Source: Armatimonadota bacterium
GTDB taxonomy: Bacteria > Armatimonadota > UBA5829
Direction: 5' to 3'
Length of the DNA: 64,000 nucleotides
Assembly: GCA_039679645.1 (NCBI GenBank)
Contig: JBDKUO010000062.1
Location: 1-64,000 of the forward strand
This document shows, one piece after another, positions 49,182 through 58,918 of the stretch. Both the position numbers and the translations under genes were made by a program. Within the stretch, counting starts at the first letter, position 1; every line of letters starts with the position of its first letter. The notes beneath the pieces were generated by a model that was given only the letters and a program-made list of their open reading frames with translations, made no database searches and was not told the origin of the DNA.

Positions 49182-50735
49182 CTAAAAACTATCTACTCTA
49201 ATCCGACCGAATTTCGGCGGGTTGTAAGAATGCAGGCTGTGGACGGTGCCCTCTGCCTGAGCTGCAGCGGTTCTGTGCTCAAATCGAAGCTTGCCCGAAT
49301 ACAGCGCTTCGCGCATAGATTCTACGCTGCGGTGGCCCATATCCTGGAAGCTCTGCTGCAAGCCCTTCATAAGATACGGAACGTAATCGGCGAGCGAGCC
49401 ACGGTCAAGCACGGTTCCGCTCACTCCCTGCGGCACCAGGACTTTATTGTTGTCCTCGCTCAAATATCTCTTGCCGCCGCCTGCGCCCATCGCCTCAACG
49501 CTGGCCATGCCTCTGTAGCGCTTCACGCGCATGCCGTTTTCATAAAAATAATCGCCGGGAGCCTCGGCTGTCCCAGCCAGCAGATAGCCTGCCATAACAG
49601 CGCCCGCGCCTACCGCGAGAGCCTTGGCGATATGGCCTATCCCCTGGATCCCGCCGTCGGCGATTACCGCAACACCATGCTCTTTTGCGAACCTGGCTGT
49701 GTGATATACGGCTGACGCTTGAGGTCTGCCGACTGCCATCATGGTCTGAGTTATACAGATTGAGCCGGGGCCCATCCCGACGCGAAGGCCGTCCGCCCCC
49801 GCCTCGATCAGAGCGCGGGACTGCTCCATGGTGACCACATTGCCGGCTATAACATCTATCTGCGGGAAATGCTCCTTAATAAACTTGAGCATCTCTATCT
49901 GGAAGACCGAAAAGCCCTGTGCGGAGTCTATAAGCAAGATATCGACGCCCGCCTCTGCAAGAGCCTCGACTCTCTCCCGGTCTTCAGGTTTGGTCGAGAC
50001 CGCTGCGCCGACCAGGAGCTGTTTGTCCACGCTCTTGGAGGCATACGGGTAGTCTTTGTTTTTCAATAGGTCTGTGCGTGAGAGCAGCGCAACCAGTCTA
50101 TATTGGTCATCGACTACCGGCAGCTTGCCTCTCTTGCTCTGTTTCAAAATCTGGTTGGCTTCATGGAGAGTGACACCCTCTCTGGCAGTAATCAGATCAG
50201 TGGTCATAACTTCCGAAAGAGGCTTGGAGCGGTCCTTCTCGAAGTCGACATCGCGATTGGTTACTATCCCAACGAGTTTAGAATTGAGCGTGCCGTCTTG
50301 TGTAATGGGAATTCCTGAAAAGCCGTGCTCGGCTTTGATTGTGTCTACATCTTTGATGCTGTTTCGAGGGCTCAGGACTACAGGATCGATAATAAAACCG
50401 TTTTCAAACCGTTTGACCTTGCGCACATGCTCGACCTGAGCATCTATAGTATTGTTATAGTGAATGATCCCGATGCCGCCCAGCAGTGCCAGGTAAGCGG
50501 CCATTTTCCATTCGGTGACTGTGTCCATCGGCGAGCTTACAAGCGGTCGCTTGATCTTGATGTTGCGAGTCACATTGGTCTCCAGGTCAACTTCGCTCGC
50601 CTGGAAATCGATATAACCCGGAAGAACGATGAAGTCGTCGTAGGTCAGGCCCTTGCCCGAACCGAATAGTTCGCTTGCCGAGCGGCCATCCTGCTCAGCC
50701 ATTTCAGCGCCCATCGTTATTTCGTCTGCCGCCAT
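49182..50735 (-). CDS. guaB: Inosine-5'-monophosphate dehydrogenase
   Basis: A 517-residue IMPDH, which oxidises IMP to XMP for guanine nucleotide synthesis. [16 protein letters not shown] begins the barrel, two CBS domains occupy about residues 115-235, the catalytic loop [11 protein letters not shown] has Cys327, and the flap shows [11 protein letters not shown]. Several pieces, such as LPGYIDF and [17 protein letters not shown], look more like the eukaryotic-type branch of IMPDH than the usual bacterial LIPA-type. AGAGGTG precedes the ATG at 50735. It is divergent from the TtcA-like gene. Confidence 0.96.
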   Translation of the reverse strand: MAADEITMGAEMAEQDGRSASELFGSGKGLTYDDFIVLPGYIDFQASEVDLETNVTRNIKIKRPLVSSPMDTVTEWKMAAYLALLGGIGIIHYNNTIDAQVEHVRKVKRFENGFIIDPVVLSPRNSIKDVDTIKAEHGFSGIPITQDGTLNSKLVGIVTNRDVDFEKDRSKPLSEVMTTDLITAREGVTLHEANQILKQSKRGKLPVVDDQYRLVALLSRTDLLKNKDYPYASKSVDKQLLVGAAVSTKPEDRERVEALAEAGVDILLIDSAQGFSVFQIEMLKFIKEHFPQIDVIAGNVVTMEQSRALIEAGADGLRVGMGPGSICITQTMMAVGRPQASAVYHTARFAKEHGVAVIADGGIQGIGHIAKALAVGAGAVMAGYLLAGTAEAPGDYFYENGMRVKRYRGMASVEAMGAGGGKRYLSEDNNKVLVPQGVSGTVLDRGSLADYVPYLMKGLQQSFQDMGHRSVESMREALYSGKLRFEHRTAAAQAEGTVHSLHSYNPPKFGRIRVDSF

Positions 50736-50864
50736 TTGTCACCTCTACTTATGTTTTACCTATTGACGCGTATTATACCGCAAAATGTTCCCTCAGAAAA
50801 GAGAAAAGTTGTGAGTTATGGGTTACGAGTTGCACACTGCGGGCCATCCTGCTATCCTACTTCT

Positions 50865-51590
50865 ATGGGCAAGAAATGGCGAAGTGAGGCCGAGCGCCAT
50901 GCTTTTTTCCTGAGCAAGAGTGTGGACAAGGCCGTTCGAGAACATAATATGATCGAAGAGGGTGACCGCATTCTCGTGGGCGTCTCTGGCGGCAAAGACT
51001 CTATGTCGCTTATGCGCCTGCTGGTCTACCGGCAGAAATATTCCCCTGTTCAGTATGACCTGGTGGCTGCTCATGTGCGGGGTGATGCGCGCGGCTGCGA
51101 TATCGACGTTCCCAGATCATTCGTCGAATGGCTGGAGGCTGAGGGCGCGCCGTATCATATCGAAAGTCTAATTCTTCCAGAAAATGAACCTCTTCCAATG
51201 AACTGCGAGAGATGCGGTCGCAACCGCCGCAGGACTCTCTTTGAGATGGCCGATAAGTTCAACTGCAATAAGGTTGCGCTGGGCCACAATCTGGAAGACT
51301 TTGCCCACACCGCGCTCATGAACCTCTTTTTGCACGGCAGGCTTGAGACCATGGCAATGCGACGAGACTACTTCGGCGGAAAGCTCGCTCTTATCAGACC
51401 CCTGGCCTATATAAGGGAGCAGGACATTATCCGCTTCGCAAAAGTCTGCGAATTTCCAATTGTGCAGACAAACTGCCCGATGGCCCCCATATCGCGCCGA
51501 GCAGCCGCAAAAGGACTTATGCTTCATATCGGCAAAGAGTTCAGATCAGCCTGCTCCAACATAGTGTGCGCCGCCTCTCAAGAAGACTAG
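50865..51590 (+). CDS. TtcA-like tRNA-thiolating PP-loop ATPase
   Basis: The 241-residue protein is an adenylating N-type ATP pyrophosphatase: SGGKDSMSL at 41-49, then NCERCGRNRRRTLFEMAD (Cys114/117), GHNLEDFAHTALMN, and TNCPMAP (Cys204). The three cysteines match the [4Fe-4S] ligands of TtcA/TtuA-type enzymes that place sulfur on tRNA bases. The start at 50865 lacks a Shine-Dalgarno; frames further upstream would run into the divergent guaB promoter. A shared 18-base sequence with 33411-33428 lies just upstream (50808-50825). Confidence 0.85.
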   Translation: MGKKWRSEAERHAFFLSKSVDKAVREHNMIEEGDRILVGVSGGKDSMSLMRLLVYRQKYSPVQYDLVAAHVRGDARGCDIDVPRSFVEWLEAEGAPYHIESLILPENEPLPMNCERCGRNRRRTLFEMADKFNCNKVALGHNLEDFAHTALMNLFLHGRLETMAMRRDYFGGKLALIRPLAYIREQDIIRFAKVCEFPIVQTNCPMAPISRRAAAKGLMLHIGKEFRSACSNIVCAASQED

Positions 51591-51677
51591 CAGCCATTTA
51601 CCTGGTATTTTTCACAGGCAGATTACTTCCAAAAAGCGGAATAAAATACATGCCCATAACCATATTTGAGGTAAGCC

Positions 51678-52151
51678 ATGGCAGCAATAAGATCCCGGCG
51701 AGGCGCTGGCCTCATAGACTTAATGATAACTTTATTTCTTGTTGGCACAACCGGAGCCATATTTTCTGCGGCGTTCCCGACCGCGATTTCGGCTTCCCGG
51801 CAGGCTAAAGAATATAAGATGGCTACGGCAATAGCTCAGCGCAAAATGGAGCAGCTTCGCTCGGTGGGCTTTGAATCACTGACACAGCCGCTGCTTACCA
51901 ACGCCAGTGTAATTGATTCCACCAGCAGCGGATCAACGTACACTTTCACATCGGCAGACAGCATCGCTTCACAAATCCCTTCGGGAACAGGTACTCTGAG
52001 CATTGAGGATTTGCCACTGGGTGTGTCACCAGAGCAGTCACATCTTAAAAAAGTAAAAATCACCGTGACATGGCTGAGCAATTCAAATGCCCAGCGCAGT
52101 ATTCAGATAACATCTCTTATCGCCGACAAGAAACCCAGGGCGGTGAACTGA
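51678..52151 (+). CDS. Type IV pilin/pseudopilin-like protein, PilV-like
   Basis: The 157-residue protein has a short basic leader and prepilin peptidase site: RRG (residues 7-9) followed by AGLIDLMITLFLVGTTGAIF. Position +5 is Asp instead of the usual Glu. After the helix come REKM-like sequences (QRKMEQLRSVGFE) common in minor pseudopilins. It is exported by type IV pilus or type II secretion machinery. GAGG lies before the ATG at 51678. Its stop overlaps the next pilin gene start (TGATG). Confidence 0.85.
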   Translation: MAAIRSRRGAGLIDLMITLFLVGTTGAIFSAAFPTAISASRQAKEYKMATAIAQRKMEQLRSVGFESLTQPLLTNASVIDSTSSGSTYTFTSADSIASQIPSGTGTLSIEDLPLGVSPEQSHLKKVKITVTWLSNSNAQRSIQITSLIADKKPRAVN

Positions 52152-52675
52152 TGAACATGCGTAGCAATAGAGGCATGACTCTCATTGAAGTGATGATAAC
52201 GGTTGCGCTGCTATCTATGGTGGGTACCGCGCTTACGACTATGCTGATCGGCTCGATTCGCGGGTGGAGATCAGGTGTCAGCAGGGATGACGCTGTCAGT
52301 GAAGTCACCATAGCGATGCAAAAGCTGAGCATGGAGATACGCGATGGCCGCTCAGCTTCGACCAATGAATCTAATGACGTACTCACGGTGACTTTTCCGG
52401 GGACCCTTACTGACGGGACCACGCACGAAAGTGTCTACGACCTGAGCATCGCCAGTTCAATTACAAGAAGCTATTACATCTCTGACGGCAATCTGGTAAG
52501 GAATGTCGGAGGCACAGTCAGTATATTGGGCAGGGGTGTGACCGACGCTACTTTCGGCACCACCGGAGGTGCGGTATCGGCCAAGCTCGAACGCCGGGAC
52601 AAGGAATGCCAAGACAGCACAGGCGAGTATCCTTATGTTAGGGGAAAAATAAACCTGCGTAACTATCGTGACTAA
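52151..52675 (+). CDS. Type IV pilin/pseudopilin-like protein, PilW/GspJ-like
   Basis: The 174-residue protein starts MNMRSNRG, then MTLIEVMITVALLSMVGTA, a classical class III signal with Glu at +5. A soluble domain with little similarity follows. It is coupled to the upstream pilin by a one-base overlap. It is probably a minor pilin initiating the fibre. Confidence 0.85.
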   Translation: MNMRSNRGMTLIEVMITVALLSMVGTALTTMLIGSIRGWRSGVSRDDAVSEVTIAMQKLSMEIRDGRSASTNESNDVLTVTFPGTLTDGTTHESVYDLSIASSITRSYYISDGNLVRNVGGTVSILGRGVTDATFGTTGGAVSAKLERRDKECQDSTGEYPYVRGKINLRNYRD

Positions 52676-52706
52676 GTAAATACGGCCTTTTAGGAAGACA
52701 GGGACT

Positions 52707-54362
52707 ATGATGATATACGCCAAAATGAAATCACGTAGAGGAAGCGGAATGATACTCGGATTTTTTGCTCTGAGTATTGTTTTCGCCTTAGCAGTATCGT
52801 TTATGTCGGTTACATCATCGTCTCTTATTAGTGCAAAGAGGGATGTTATACGAACTCGCGCCCTTTCATACGCTGAAGCGGGAATTGATCGGGCAATAGA
52901 CTTCCTGATGGAAGGCGGACCCAATGGAGAAGAGCCGGGCAAGTGGAGAGCCCTTTATCAAACTCCAGCGGAAAACGGCGGCGGCTATAGAGTATACGCG
53001 TATGACGGAAGCGGAATAACTGAAGGCAAGATAGTAATTATCTCGGTAGGAACCGTAAACCAGGCTGGATCCAAAGTCTTTAAGACAATCAAAGTAGTGG
53101 TCGGTTATAATCAAGAGAATGTCTGCGTGTGGAACAATGCCATATTCGGCGGTGTTGGCCAAGCCGGTAAAAGTATCAATGGAAACGTGGCCATACGCGG
53201 CTCGGTGCACCTGCTTGGAGACGGTGAGGACTATACCGACGTTGATGGCGATGGCCACTGGGATAGCGGCGAATCATATACTGATCTCAATGGCAATGGG
53301 CAATACGATCTTGGCGAAACTTATGATGATACCGATGGTGACGGCCATAGAGATGGACGCGAGCCTTTCTATGACGATAACGGCAATGGAGTAAGGGACC
53401 CTGCTCTGACAGTAACCGATATGGCAAGTGAAATCTCCGGTAATGCAAATATCGGCAACAATTACATGGGCATGCCGACCACTCTGCGCAGCCGGATTCC
53501 CACGCTGGAGCAGGAAGCGTATGGCGGAGAAATGGTCGATGCACTTGACGCTAAGATGCGCGTCAAGCACGGCAGAGTCAATATATCAGGATCGGCTACA
53601 ATCGGAGAACCGAATTCGACTAGTGACGCCAACAAAGAGACAGTTGACGGTGTTTATGTCAGTGATGGTTTCGGCGGTAATGCGGGTTCAGCAAGCGTAT
53701 ATTCCGACAATGGCTACGCTCATGGCTATGACCTTGGCGACGGGGCTGTAAGCTTGCCTATCATCGACCGCGGCTCATATACAAAAGACGGCGTTACATA
53801 CTCAACCTATCTTAACTATTTGCAATCGAACGGCACTGTCGTTACCGGTGATTTGAATATTGCTAATGGAACCGCTATGACAAAAAGCGGGCCAAATGGA
53901 TCACTTACCATCGATGCGGCAGGCAATATGACAATCAGCGGGGTTGTGTATGTAACCGGCAATATTACTTTTGGGCCAAGCAAATCGACCATTACCTATT
54001 CCGGCACCGGGACGCTGGTCAGCCCTAACAGTGCATTTATACACTGCAATCTGCTCCCAAAGACCAACTTTCCTGAAAGCGACGTGTTGGGGCTTTGCTG
54101 CGGAGACAGAGTGGAACTGGCAACAGGCGGAGGCGATGCGCAGCTTACCATGGCCATTGCCATGTATGCGCAGCATCAGATAGTTTCGAGCAAACAGAAC
54201 CAAATTGCAGGAACTATGGTCACCAGCTTTTTCTCGATGAGTAATGTGCCCAGCTTGTATCAAGTGCCTGAATTGGCAAATCATCTCCCGGAGGGGATAC
54301 CGGGAAAGGACCCTATCTGGATAGCCAGTATATCTATAGAAAGCTGGCAAGAAATCAAATAA
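52707..54362 (+). CDS. PilX-like membrane-anchored protein with four calcium-loop repeats
   Basis: The 551-residue protein starts with a basic leader and PilX-type helix (KSRRGSGMILGFFALSIVFA); the prepilin peptidase site lacks the +5 Glu. Residues about 172-231 hold four tandem calcium-binding loops at about 15-17 residue spacing: DVDGDGHWDSGE, DLNGNGQYDLGE, DTDGDGHRDGRE and DDNGNGVRDPA. They resemble dockerin/EF-hand loops. The rest is a beta-rich stretch (ANIGNNYMG, SGVVYVTGNITF) like bactofilin/DUF7305-type filaments of PilX relatives. It is the last gene of the pilin cluster, 31 bases after the PilW-like gene. Confidence 0.78.
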   Translation: MMIYAKMKSRRGSGMILGFFALSIVFALAVSFMSVTSSSLISAKRDVIRTRALSYAEAGIDRAIDFLMEGGPNGEEPGKWRALYQTPAENGGGYRVYAYDGSGITEGKIVIISVGTVNQAGSKVFKTIKVVVGYNQENVCVWNNAIFGGVGQAGKSINGNVAIRGSVHLLGDGEDYTDVDGDGHWDSGESYTDLNGNGQYDLGETYDDTDGDGHRDGREPFYDDNGNGVRDPALTVTDMASEISGNANIGNNYMGMPTTLRSRIPTLEQEAYGGEMVDALDAKMRVKHGRVNISGSATIGEPNSTSDANKETVDGVYVSDGFGGNAGSASVYSDNGYAHGYDLGDGAVSLPIIDRGSYTKDGVTYSTYLNYLQSNGTVVTGDLNIANGTAMTKSGPNGSLTIDAAGNMTISGVVYVTGNITFGPSKSTITYSGTGTLVSPNSAFIHCNLLPKTNFPESDVLGLCCGDRVELATGGGDAQLTMAIAMYAQHQIVSSKQNQIAGTMVTSFFSMSNVPSLYQVPELANHLPEGIPGKDPIWIASISIESWQEIK

Positions 54363-54422
54363 TTCTGAGATGCTGAGTGTGGAACGTGGAAACGTTCCGC
54401 GTTATCTGGCCACCGAACCAAG

Positions 54423-54563
54423 TTTCCCTTCCTGATGGAAGGGAAAGGGGAGGTGATGCTGCCGCATGGACGCACTACAGCACTCTCCCCTTGAGTCCGG
54501 CGCAATTGCGTGCCGGGCTTTGCTGTCCCTCGGCCGGGACCCCAGCCCCCCTGGCCGAGGGAC
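54423..54563. repeat. Cluster of three hairpins after the pilin genes
   Basis: A perfect 10-bp stem (TTTCCCTTCC 54423-54432, GGAAGGGAAA 54437-54446, loop TGAT), a CCGGCGCAATTGCGTGCCGG-type element in the middle, and an 11-bp stem (GTCCCTCGGCC 54525-54535, GGCCGAGGGAC 54553-54563). The set separates the convergent pilin and nitroreductase genes; it may be a bidirectional terminator zone or a repeat-rich remnant. Confidence 0.6.
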
Positions 54564-54605
54564 TCAAACATTTGGTAATTTGTATTTTATATTGTATATT
54601 TGGTT

Positions 54606-55235
54606 TTAGGCCCTCAGCTCAAATATCTCGTCAACAGACTTCTTATCTAGCCGGCTGACATCGTGCGCGGCTTTTCCAAGAGCCACCATTGCCGCAAGCC
54701 GCCAGTTTTCACCAATGCCAACACACTCCTCAAGAGCCTGCCGAGCAATCAATGGCCCGCTGAGCCAGCATGCGCCATAGCCCATATCCACAGCCGCAAG
54801 GATCAAATTCTCTATCGCTGCTCCTATGCTCTCGATATCAGGATGGCCGCGAAGAGCGTTAACATCATTGTGCGACATCCCCGAGTGCTTCAGAGCATCA
54901 TCGACAATCGCTTCATAAGGGCATTGAATAACCGCTATAACCGCGGGCGCATCACCGAAAAACGTCGAGAACCACTCTACCTGCTCCCTCGCGTGCTTCT
55001 CTTTCTCATCGCCGCAAATGGGAAGACATTGTTCAACCGCCATATGGACCGCATCGGCCATCTCCTTAAGCAGGCTGCGATTGGTGATGGCAATAAACTT
55101 CCAGGGCTGAGAGTTGTTCACACTCGGAGCAAGCCCGGCTAGCCTTACCATTTCCTTTAGATCATTCTCGGGCACAGCGTCGCCTGCAAACTGCCTTACA
55201 CTGGCTCTCTTTGCTATCACATTCTTAAGCTCCAT
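54606..55235 (-). CDS. Nitroreductase family flavoprotein
   Basis: The 209-residue protein has the family start KRASVRQFAGD and PSVNNSQPWKFI (FMN binding), then PDIESIGAAIENLILAAVDMGYGACWLSG, the dimer interface. Such proteins are NAD(P)H-dependent FMN reductases. The GGAGGAG ribosome site before the ATG at 55235 is strong. It is transcribed alone. Confidence 0.9.
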   Translation of the reverse strand: MELKNVIAKRASVRQFAGDAVPENDLKEMVRLAGLAPSVNNSQPWKFIAITNRSLLKEMADAVHMAVEQCLPICGDEKEKHAREQVEWFSTFFGDAPAVIAVIQCPYEAIVDDALKHSGMSHNDVNALRGHPDIESIGAAIENLILAAVDMGYGACWLSGPLIARQALEECVGIGENWRLAAMVALGKAAHDVSRLDKKSVDEIFELRA

Positions 55236-55406
55236 CTTCTCCTCCTTTTTGCAATCCTATTAGCTTTCTTCCATATACCCACATTAACCAAGAAAAAATA
55301 ATCAAAATAGGCGAACAAAATGCCTGCCGGCAGACTATATAGTAATGGTGTTACTTTGTATCATTGAACAGAAACGATACGTTTGGGCGGGAGTCTGCGA
55401 CCCCGG

Positions 55407-55429
55407 CTTCGGGACATGCGTCCGCGAAG
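55407..55429. repeat. Hairpin family B, diverged copy
   Basis: CTTCG and CGAAG outer arms with GGAC/GTCC inner arms, compared with GGGC/GCCC in the copies at 47861-47936. The inner change keeps pairing on both sides. Confidence 0.55.
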
Positions 55430-55511
55430 CATTAGTCACACTGAGCGTTGAGGGTTCCGTGCTCTTGGCTTTCCACTCTCAGCTCTCAGCTATTTTCTGA
55501 GGAGGTAAATC

Positions 55512-57089
55512 GTGCAATCCCTTTTGGGCAAGATCGTAAGCATTACCGCAAGTGAAGCCGGACCCGGTTGTTTGGAGATTTCATTTAAACCCGCGTGTAT
55601 CATGCCTCGCCGCACAGGAGTGCCGGAATGGCTCAAGGACCAAACATTAAAGGTCGAGCGGGTTGCCGCCGATCCGCGAGAAGCAGGATATCCCGGCGAC
55701 AGCATCATCCTTACTCCATCTGAGTCTGCAAAGTGGCTGTACCCTTTGACTCTGACTCCTGACGTGGCCTATGGTGAGCTGCCGAAAAAGATCAGGATAG
55801 AGCTTCGCTGGTGGAAAGACGAAAAAGCGCCTGATTGCATAATCCATGCAAACGGGCGGCGGATCACAGCCAGGCTGGAAAAGGATGGAGAGATATTTTC
55901 TGCGGAGGTCGATGCGAAAGAATTCTATGAGACCGATCCCAAGCTGCCGGTAGACTTCGAGGTCACCTGCGATAAATTAAAGGCATGCTCCAGCGTGCTG
56001 CCAGTGGGTGAGTCTTTTTGCAAAAAACTCCTTAAGCCTCAGGGCGAGATATATCGTATCGAGAATGACTGGTTTTCAGTGGATGTCACCACTAAGTCCA
56101 GAGCGGCGGGCATCCTTGCGCTGCGTGAAAAAGGGCGTGGAATCGACCATTTCCGTGCTCCGGAAGACCTGATCCAGGCTCCGCTGGAGCTTGCCGGTCA
56201 CTCCGACAGACTGCGAAAGTGCTTTGTCTGGTGGGGACAAATGGATGATGTAGCAATGACCTCATCGGGCGCTCGACATGAAGGCAGCGCGACGAATCTG
56301 GTCCTTGAGGGCATGCTCGATGAAGGGATGGGCTTGCGAACTACTCTCAACTGCACTCTTTATGACACTATGCCCCTTATCAGTTGGCGGCGCGATTACC
56401 ATATGCTGCCTTCTCAGAAGAAAGATGAAAACAAAGGCAAGCCGGAGGCTCCAAAAGAGCCATCGGACAATCTGTCCTCACTCTCGCTCGCTTTTCATGG
56501 TGGATGGGTCGCGGAAAAGAATGAACACTCAGGAAGCCGGGTGCTGTGTGCGGATAACGGCAGGCTTGCAGTAGTTCGATGCTCGCAGACCAGCGAAGCT
56601 GTGCATGCCCACAGTTGGAGGATGAGCAGCGGCTGGGCTGTCGTAGAGCATCCGACAAGGCGCGAATACACGATGTATCTCTTTGATGAGAACTCGTTAC
56701 CATATCTGCTCACATGGCTCAAGTCTCACACAATTACGCTTGAACCGAATTGGCCGTCCAGCCTAATCAAACCCGAAAGCAGCCTGGGCAAGACTCTCGG
56801 CATCACTGTCGGAGAGTGCTGCGGTGCAAGCGGAGAAGGTGCATGGGTTGCAAGCCGGATCAAAACCGGCAGCGGCATTCGCTGCGGGGCTATAGCTCGC
56901 CTGAGTTCGACCTCAGATAAGACTGCTGTTTTCACCATAGGAAAAGAGAAAAGAGAAACTGAGCTTGAAAAGATAGTCGTAACCGGGATCGGCACCATAT
57001 ACTTTGCCGCCGCGGACTTTACTCAAGCTGGAATGAGTGATAACTTCGACGTCGCGATAGCCGATATTACCGGCAGGAGGCAGTCATGA
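55512..57089 (+). CDS. Unknown protein coupled to a GCS2-type ligase
   Basis: I do not recognise the family. The 525-residue cytoplasmic protein starts with GTG at 55512 behind GAGGAGG. It has no signal peptide and appears beta-rich, with segments such as IRIELRWWKDEKAPDCII and RTTLNCTLYDTMPLISWRRD. A lysine- and proline-rich linker (near residues 305-320) separates two parts. The stop overlaps the next start as ATGA, so both proteins are made together. The partner resembles a carboxylate-amine ligase, so this one may supply or bind its substrate. Confidence 0.6.
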   Translation: MQSLLGKIVSITASEAGPGCLEISFKPACIMPRRTGVPEWLKDQTLKVERVAADPREAGYPGDSIILTPSESAKWLYPLTLTPDVAYGELPKKIRIELRWWKDEKAPDCIIHANGRRITARLEKDGEIFSAEVDAKEFYETDPKLPVDFEVTCDKLKACSSVLPVGESFCKKLLKPQGEIYRIENDWFSVDVTTKSRAAGILALREKGRGIDHFRAPEDLIQAPLELAGHSDRLRKCFVWWGQMDDVAMTSSGARHEGSATNLVLEGMLDEGMGLRTTLNCTLYDTMPLISWRRDYHMLPSQKKDENKGKPEAPKEPSDNLSSLSLAFHGGWVAEKNEHSGSRVLCADNGRLAVVRCSQTSEAVHAHSWRMSSGWAVVEHPTRREYTMYLFDENSLPYLLTWLKSHTITLEPNWPSSLIKPESSLGKTLGITVGECCGASGEGAWVASRIKTGSGIRCGAIARLSSTSDKTAVFTIGKEKRETELEKIVVTGIGTIYFAAADFTQAGMSDNFDVAIADITGRRQS

Positions 57090-58309
57090 ACGTATTTGAC
57101 CCTAGAACATACAGCACCGACTGGGAGATAATGGTTGTCGACCGGTTGGACCGCTGGGTAGATAATTTTGAAATACTGCTCGGGTTTGCAGGAGAGCTGC
57201 GAAGCGAGCTGGATTTGCCCGTGCAGATAGACTGGAACTCTCTCGAGTTTGCCATGGGTATCAACACATCTTTCACCCAGTTCTGGGAGCGTGTAAAGCT
57301 GGTCACTGACCGGGCATCGCAGTTATTGCATGAGTATGATCTCGATCTATTTCCGGCAGGCTCGCACCCGATTGCTCCGATGTTCAATTCATCGCACATT
57401 CATGTCGGCACAATACACGATGAGTCCGCCGGAATACGCATGGAGAGCCGCTTGATGCGATATTCTCCCGCATTTGCGGCTCTGGCTGCGAACTCTCCTG
57501 CCGCGGAAGGGCGCAGGGGCGAGTTTAAAAGCTATCGCGTGCGCTACACAGCTCGCGGATGCACCAGGCCGGGCACTCTGCGCGATCCTCAATTCGCCCA
57601 GCCTGAATGGGGCACCGATGCCGCCCCGAAGGTATACGGCGCTCCGACTCTGGAAGTCAGGATCTGTGACTGCGCATCGTCACGCAGGCTCCTTGCCGAG
57701 TTCGCCACATTTATAGCGGCGTATGTGCATTACCAGGGGACCAGGGTCGACAATCACCCTAAAATGACTGCCGAAGAATACCGCGAGTGCCTAACGAACC
57801 GCTGGGCAGCCGCTAAATATGGCCTGCAGGCGACATTCAGTTGGCAGGGTAAGCCCAGGACGGCAGTCGAGCTGATCGATGAAATGCTGGACGAGTGTCA
57901 GGCAGAACTGAATGTGCTGGGTGTGAAGCGCTCGGACCTCAATATCATAAACACCATGCTTGAAAAACGGACATGCCAGGCGGACTTTGCGCTTAGCATT
58001 ATGGATCGCTACCCGGACCCATACCTGCTATCTTCCGCATACGGCAAGCTAGCCCGTAATTGGGATATCTTCGAGGAATATCTGGAAAATGCGCCCACTC
58101 TGGAGCCGGCGCCTATGCTTGATGAGAAGGCAGTAATGGCGGAGCATCTGTCTTTCGTGGGAGAGGGAACGCATTTCTATCACCTGCGCGAAGCCATGTT
58201 CTATCCCGCACCAGCCACGGATAAGATCATAGAAGATATGATCGAGCAGGAGCTGATCAAGCGCGAAATCACTCCCAACTGCGGCACGCTGCTTCATAGA
58301 ATAGGCTAG
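57086..58309 (+). CDS. GCS2-type glutamate-cysteine ligase / carboxylate-amine ligase-like
   Basis: The 407-residue protein matches the GCS2 family (YbdK/EgtA-like), which forms gamma-glutamyl amide bonds using ATP: SHIHVGTI (metal and substrate histidines), then LEVRICDCASSRRLLAEF, and a long helical C-terminus. The substrate is unknown and may not be glutamate plus cysteine. It overlaps the unknown 525-residue gene at the ATGA. A GNAT acetyltransferase follows after 40 bases, suggesting a small biosynthetic cluster for a modified amino acid or amide. Confidence 0.8.
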   Translation: MNVFDPRTYSTDWEIMVVDRLDRWVDNFEILLGFAGELRSELDLPVQIDWNSLEFAMGINTSFTQFWERVKLVTDRASQLLHEYDLDLFPAGSHPIAPMFNSSHIHVGTIHDESAGIRMESRLMRYSPAFAALAANSPAAEGRRGEFKSYRVRYTARGCTRPGTLRDPQFAQPEWGTDAAPKVYGAPTLEVRICDCASSRRLLAEFATFIAAYVHYQGTRVDNHPKMTAEEYRECLTNRWAAAKYGLQATFSWQGKPRTAVELIDEMLDECQAELNVLGVKRSDLNIINTMLEKRTCQADFALSIMDRYPDPYLLSSAYGKLARNWDIFEEYLENAPTLEPAPMLDEKAVMAEHLSFVGEGTHFYHLREAMFYPAPATDKIIEDMIEQELIKREITPNCGTLLHRIG

Positions 58310-58349
58310 AAGCAATGGCTGCGGCTGAAAACAGAATCGGAGACAGCTT

Positions 58350-58898
58350 TTGAATATCCAGATAATCAAAGCGGATAAGGACAAGATGGCTATAATCAGC
58401 CACCTTGTCCACTTTTATATTTATGATCTCTCAGAGATCATGGGCTGGGACTGCCCTGATACCGGGCTCTTCGGCGGATGTGATGACCTTCCGCAATACT
58501 GGGGCGAGCTACCGGATGACCCAAAATACGCCTGGCCTTCCAGTTGGAAGGGATATCCTTTCATAATAAAAGTCGGCAAAAAGCTTGCTGGGTTCGCTCT
58601 CGTCAGACAGTTAGATACAGGGGCAGTTTACGAGATTGGTGAGTTCTTCATTCTCCGTAAATATCGCAACAAAGGGATCGGCAGGTATGTGGCATGCAGC
58701 ATTTTCGATGCGTTTCCGGGAAAATGGCGGGCAGCTCAGATGGTCGGAAATACCCCGGCGCAAGCCTTTTGGCGACGGGTCATCAATAAATATACAAACG
58801 GCAATTCCAAAGAGAGCATTGGTTTTGACGAAGCCCATGGAATCGAACTCAACGTTATATGTTTCAATAACGCCACCTGCCGACACCAAAATGCTTAG
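58350..58898 (+). CDS. GNAT family N-acetyltransferase
   Basis: The 182-residue protein has the acetyl-CoA motif RKYRNKGIGRYVA (R-x-x-G-x-G type) after VYEIGEFFILRK, and ends in the NTPAQAFWRRVINKY motif of motif B. It would acetylate an amine. The TTG start at 58350 follows GGAGA at good spacing and leaves a normal N-terminus; an ATG 12 codons in would cut the first strand. It sits 40 bases after the GCS2-type gene. Confidence 0.85.
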   Translation: MNIQIIKADKDKMAIISHLVHFYIYDLSEIMGWDCPDTGLFGGCDDLPQYWGELPDDPKYAWPSSWKGYPFIIKVGKKLAGFALVRQLDTGAVYEIGEFFILRKYRNKGIGRYVACSIFDAFPGKWRAAQMVGNTPAQAFWRRVINKYTNGNSKESIGFDEAHGIELNVICFNNATCRHQNA

Positions 58899-58918
58899 GT
58901 GATTGCATTAAACCCGGA

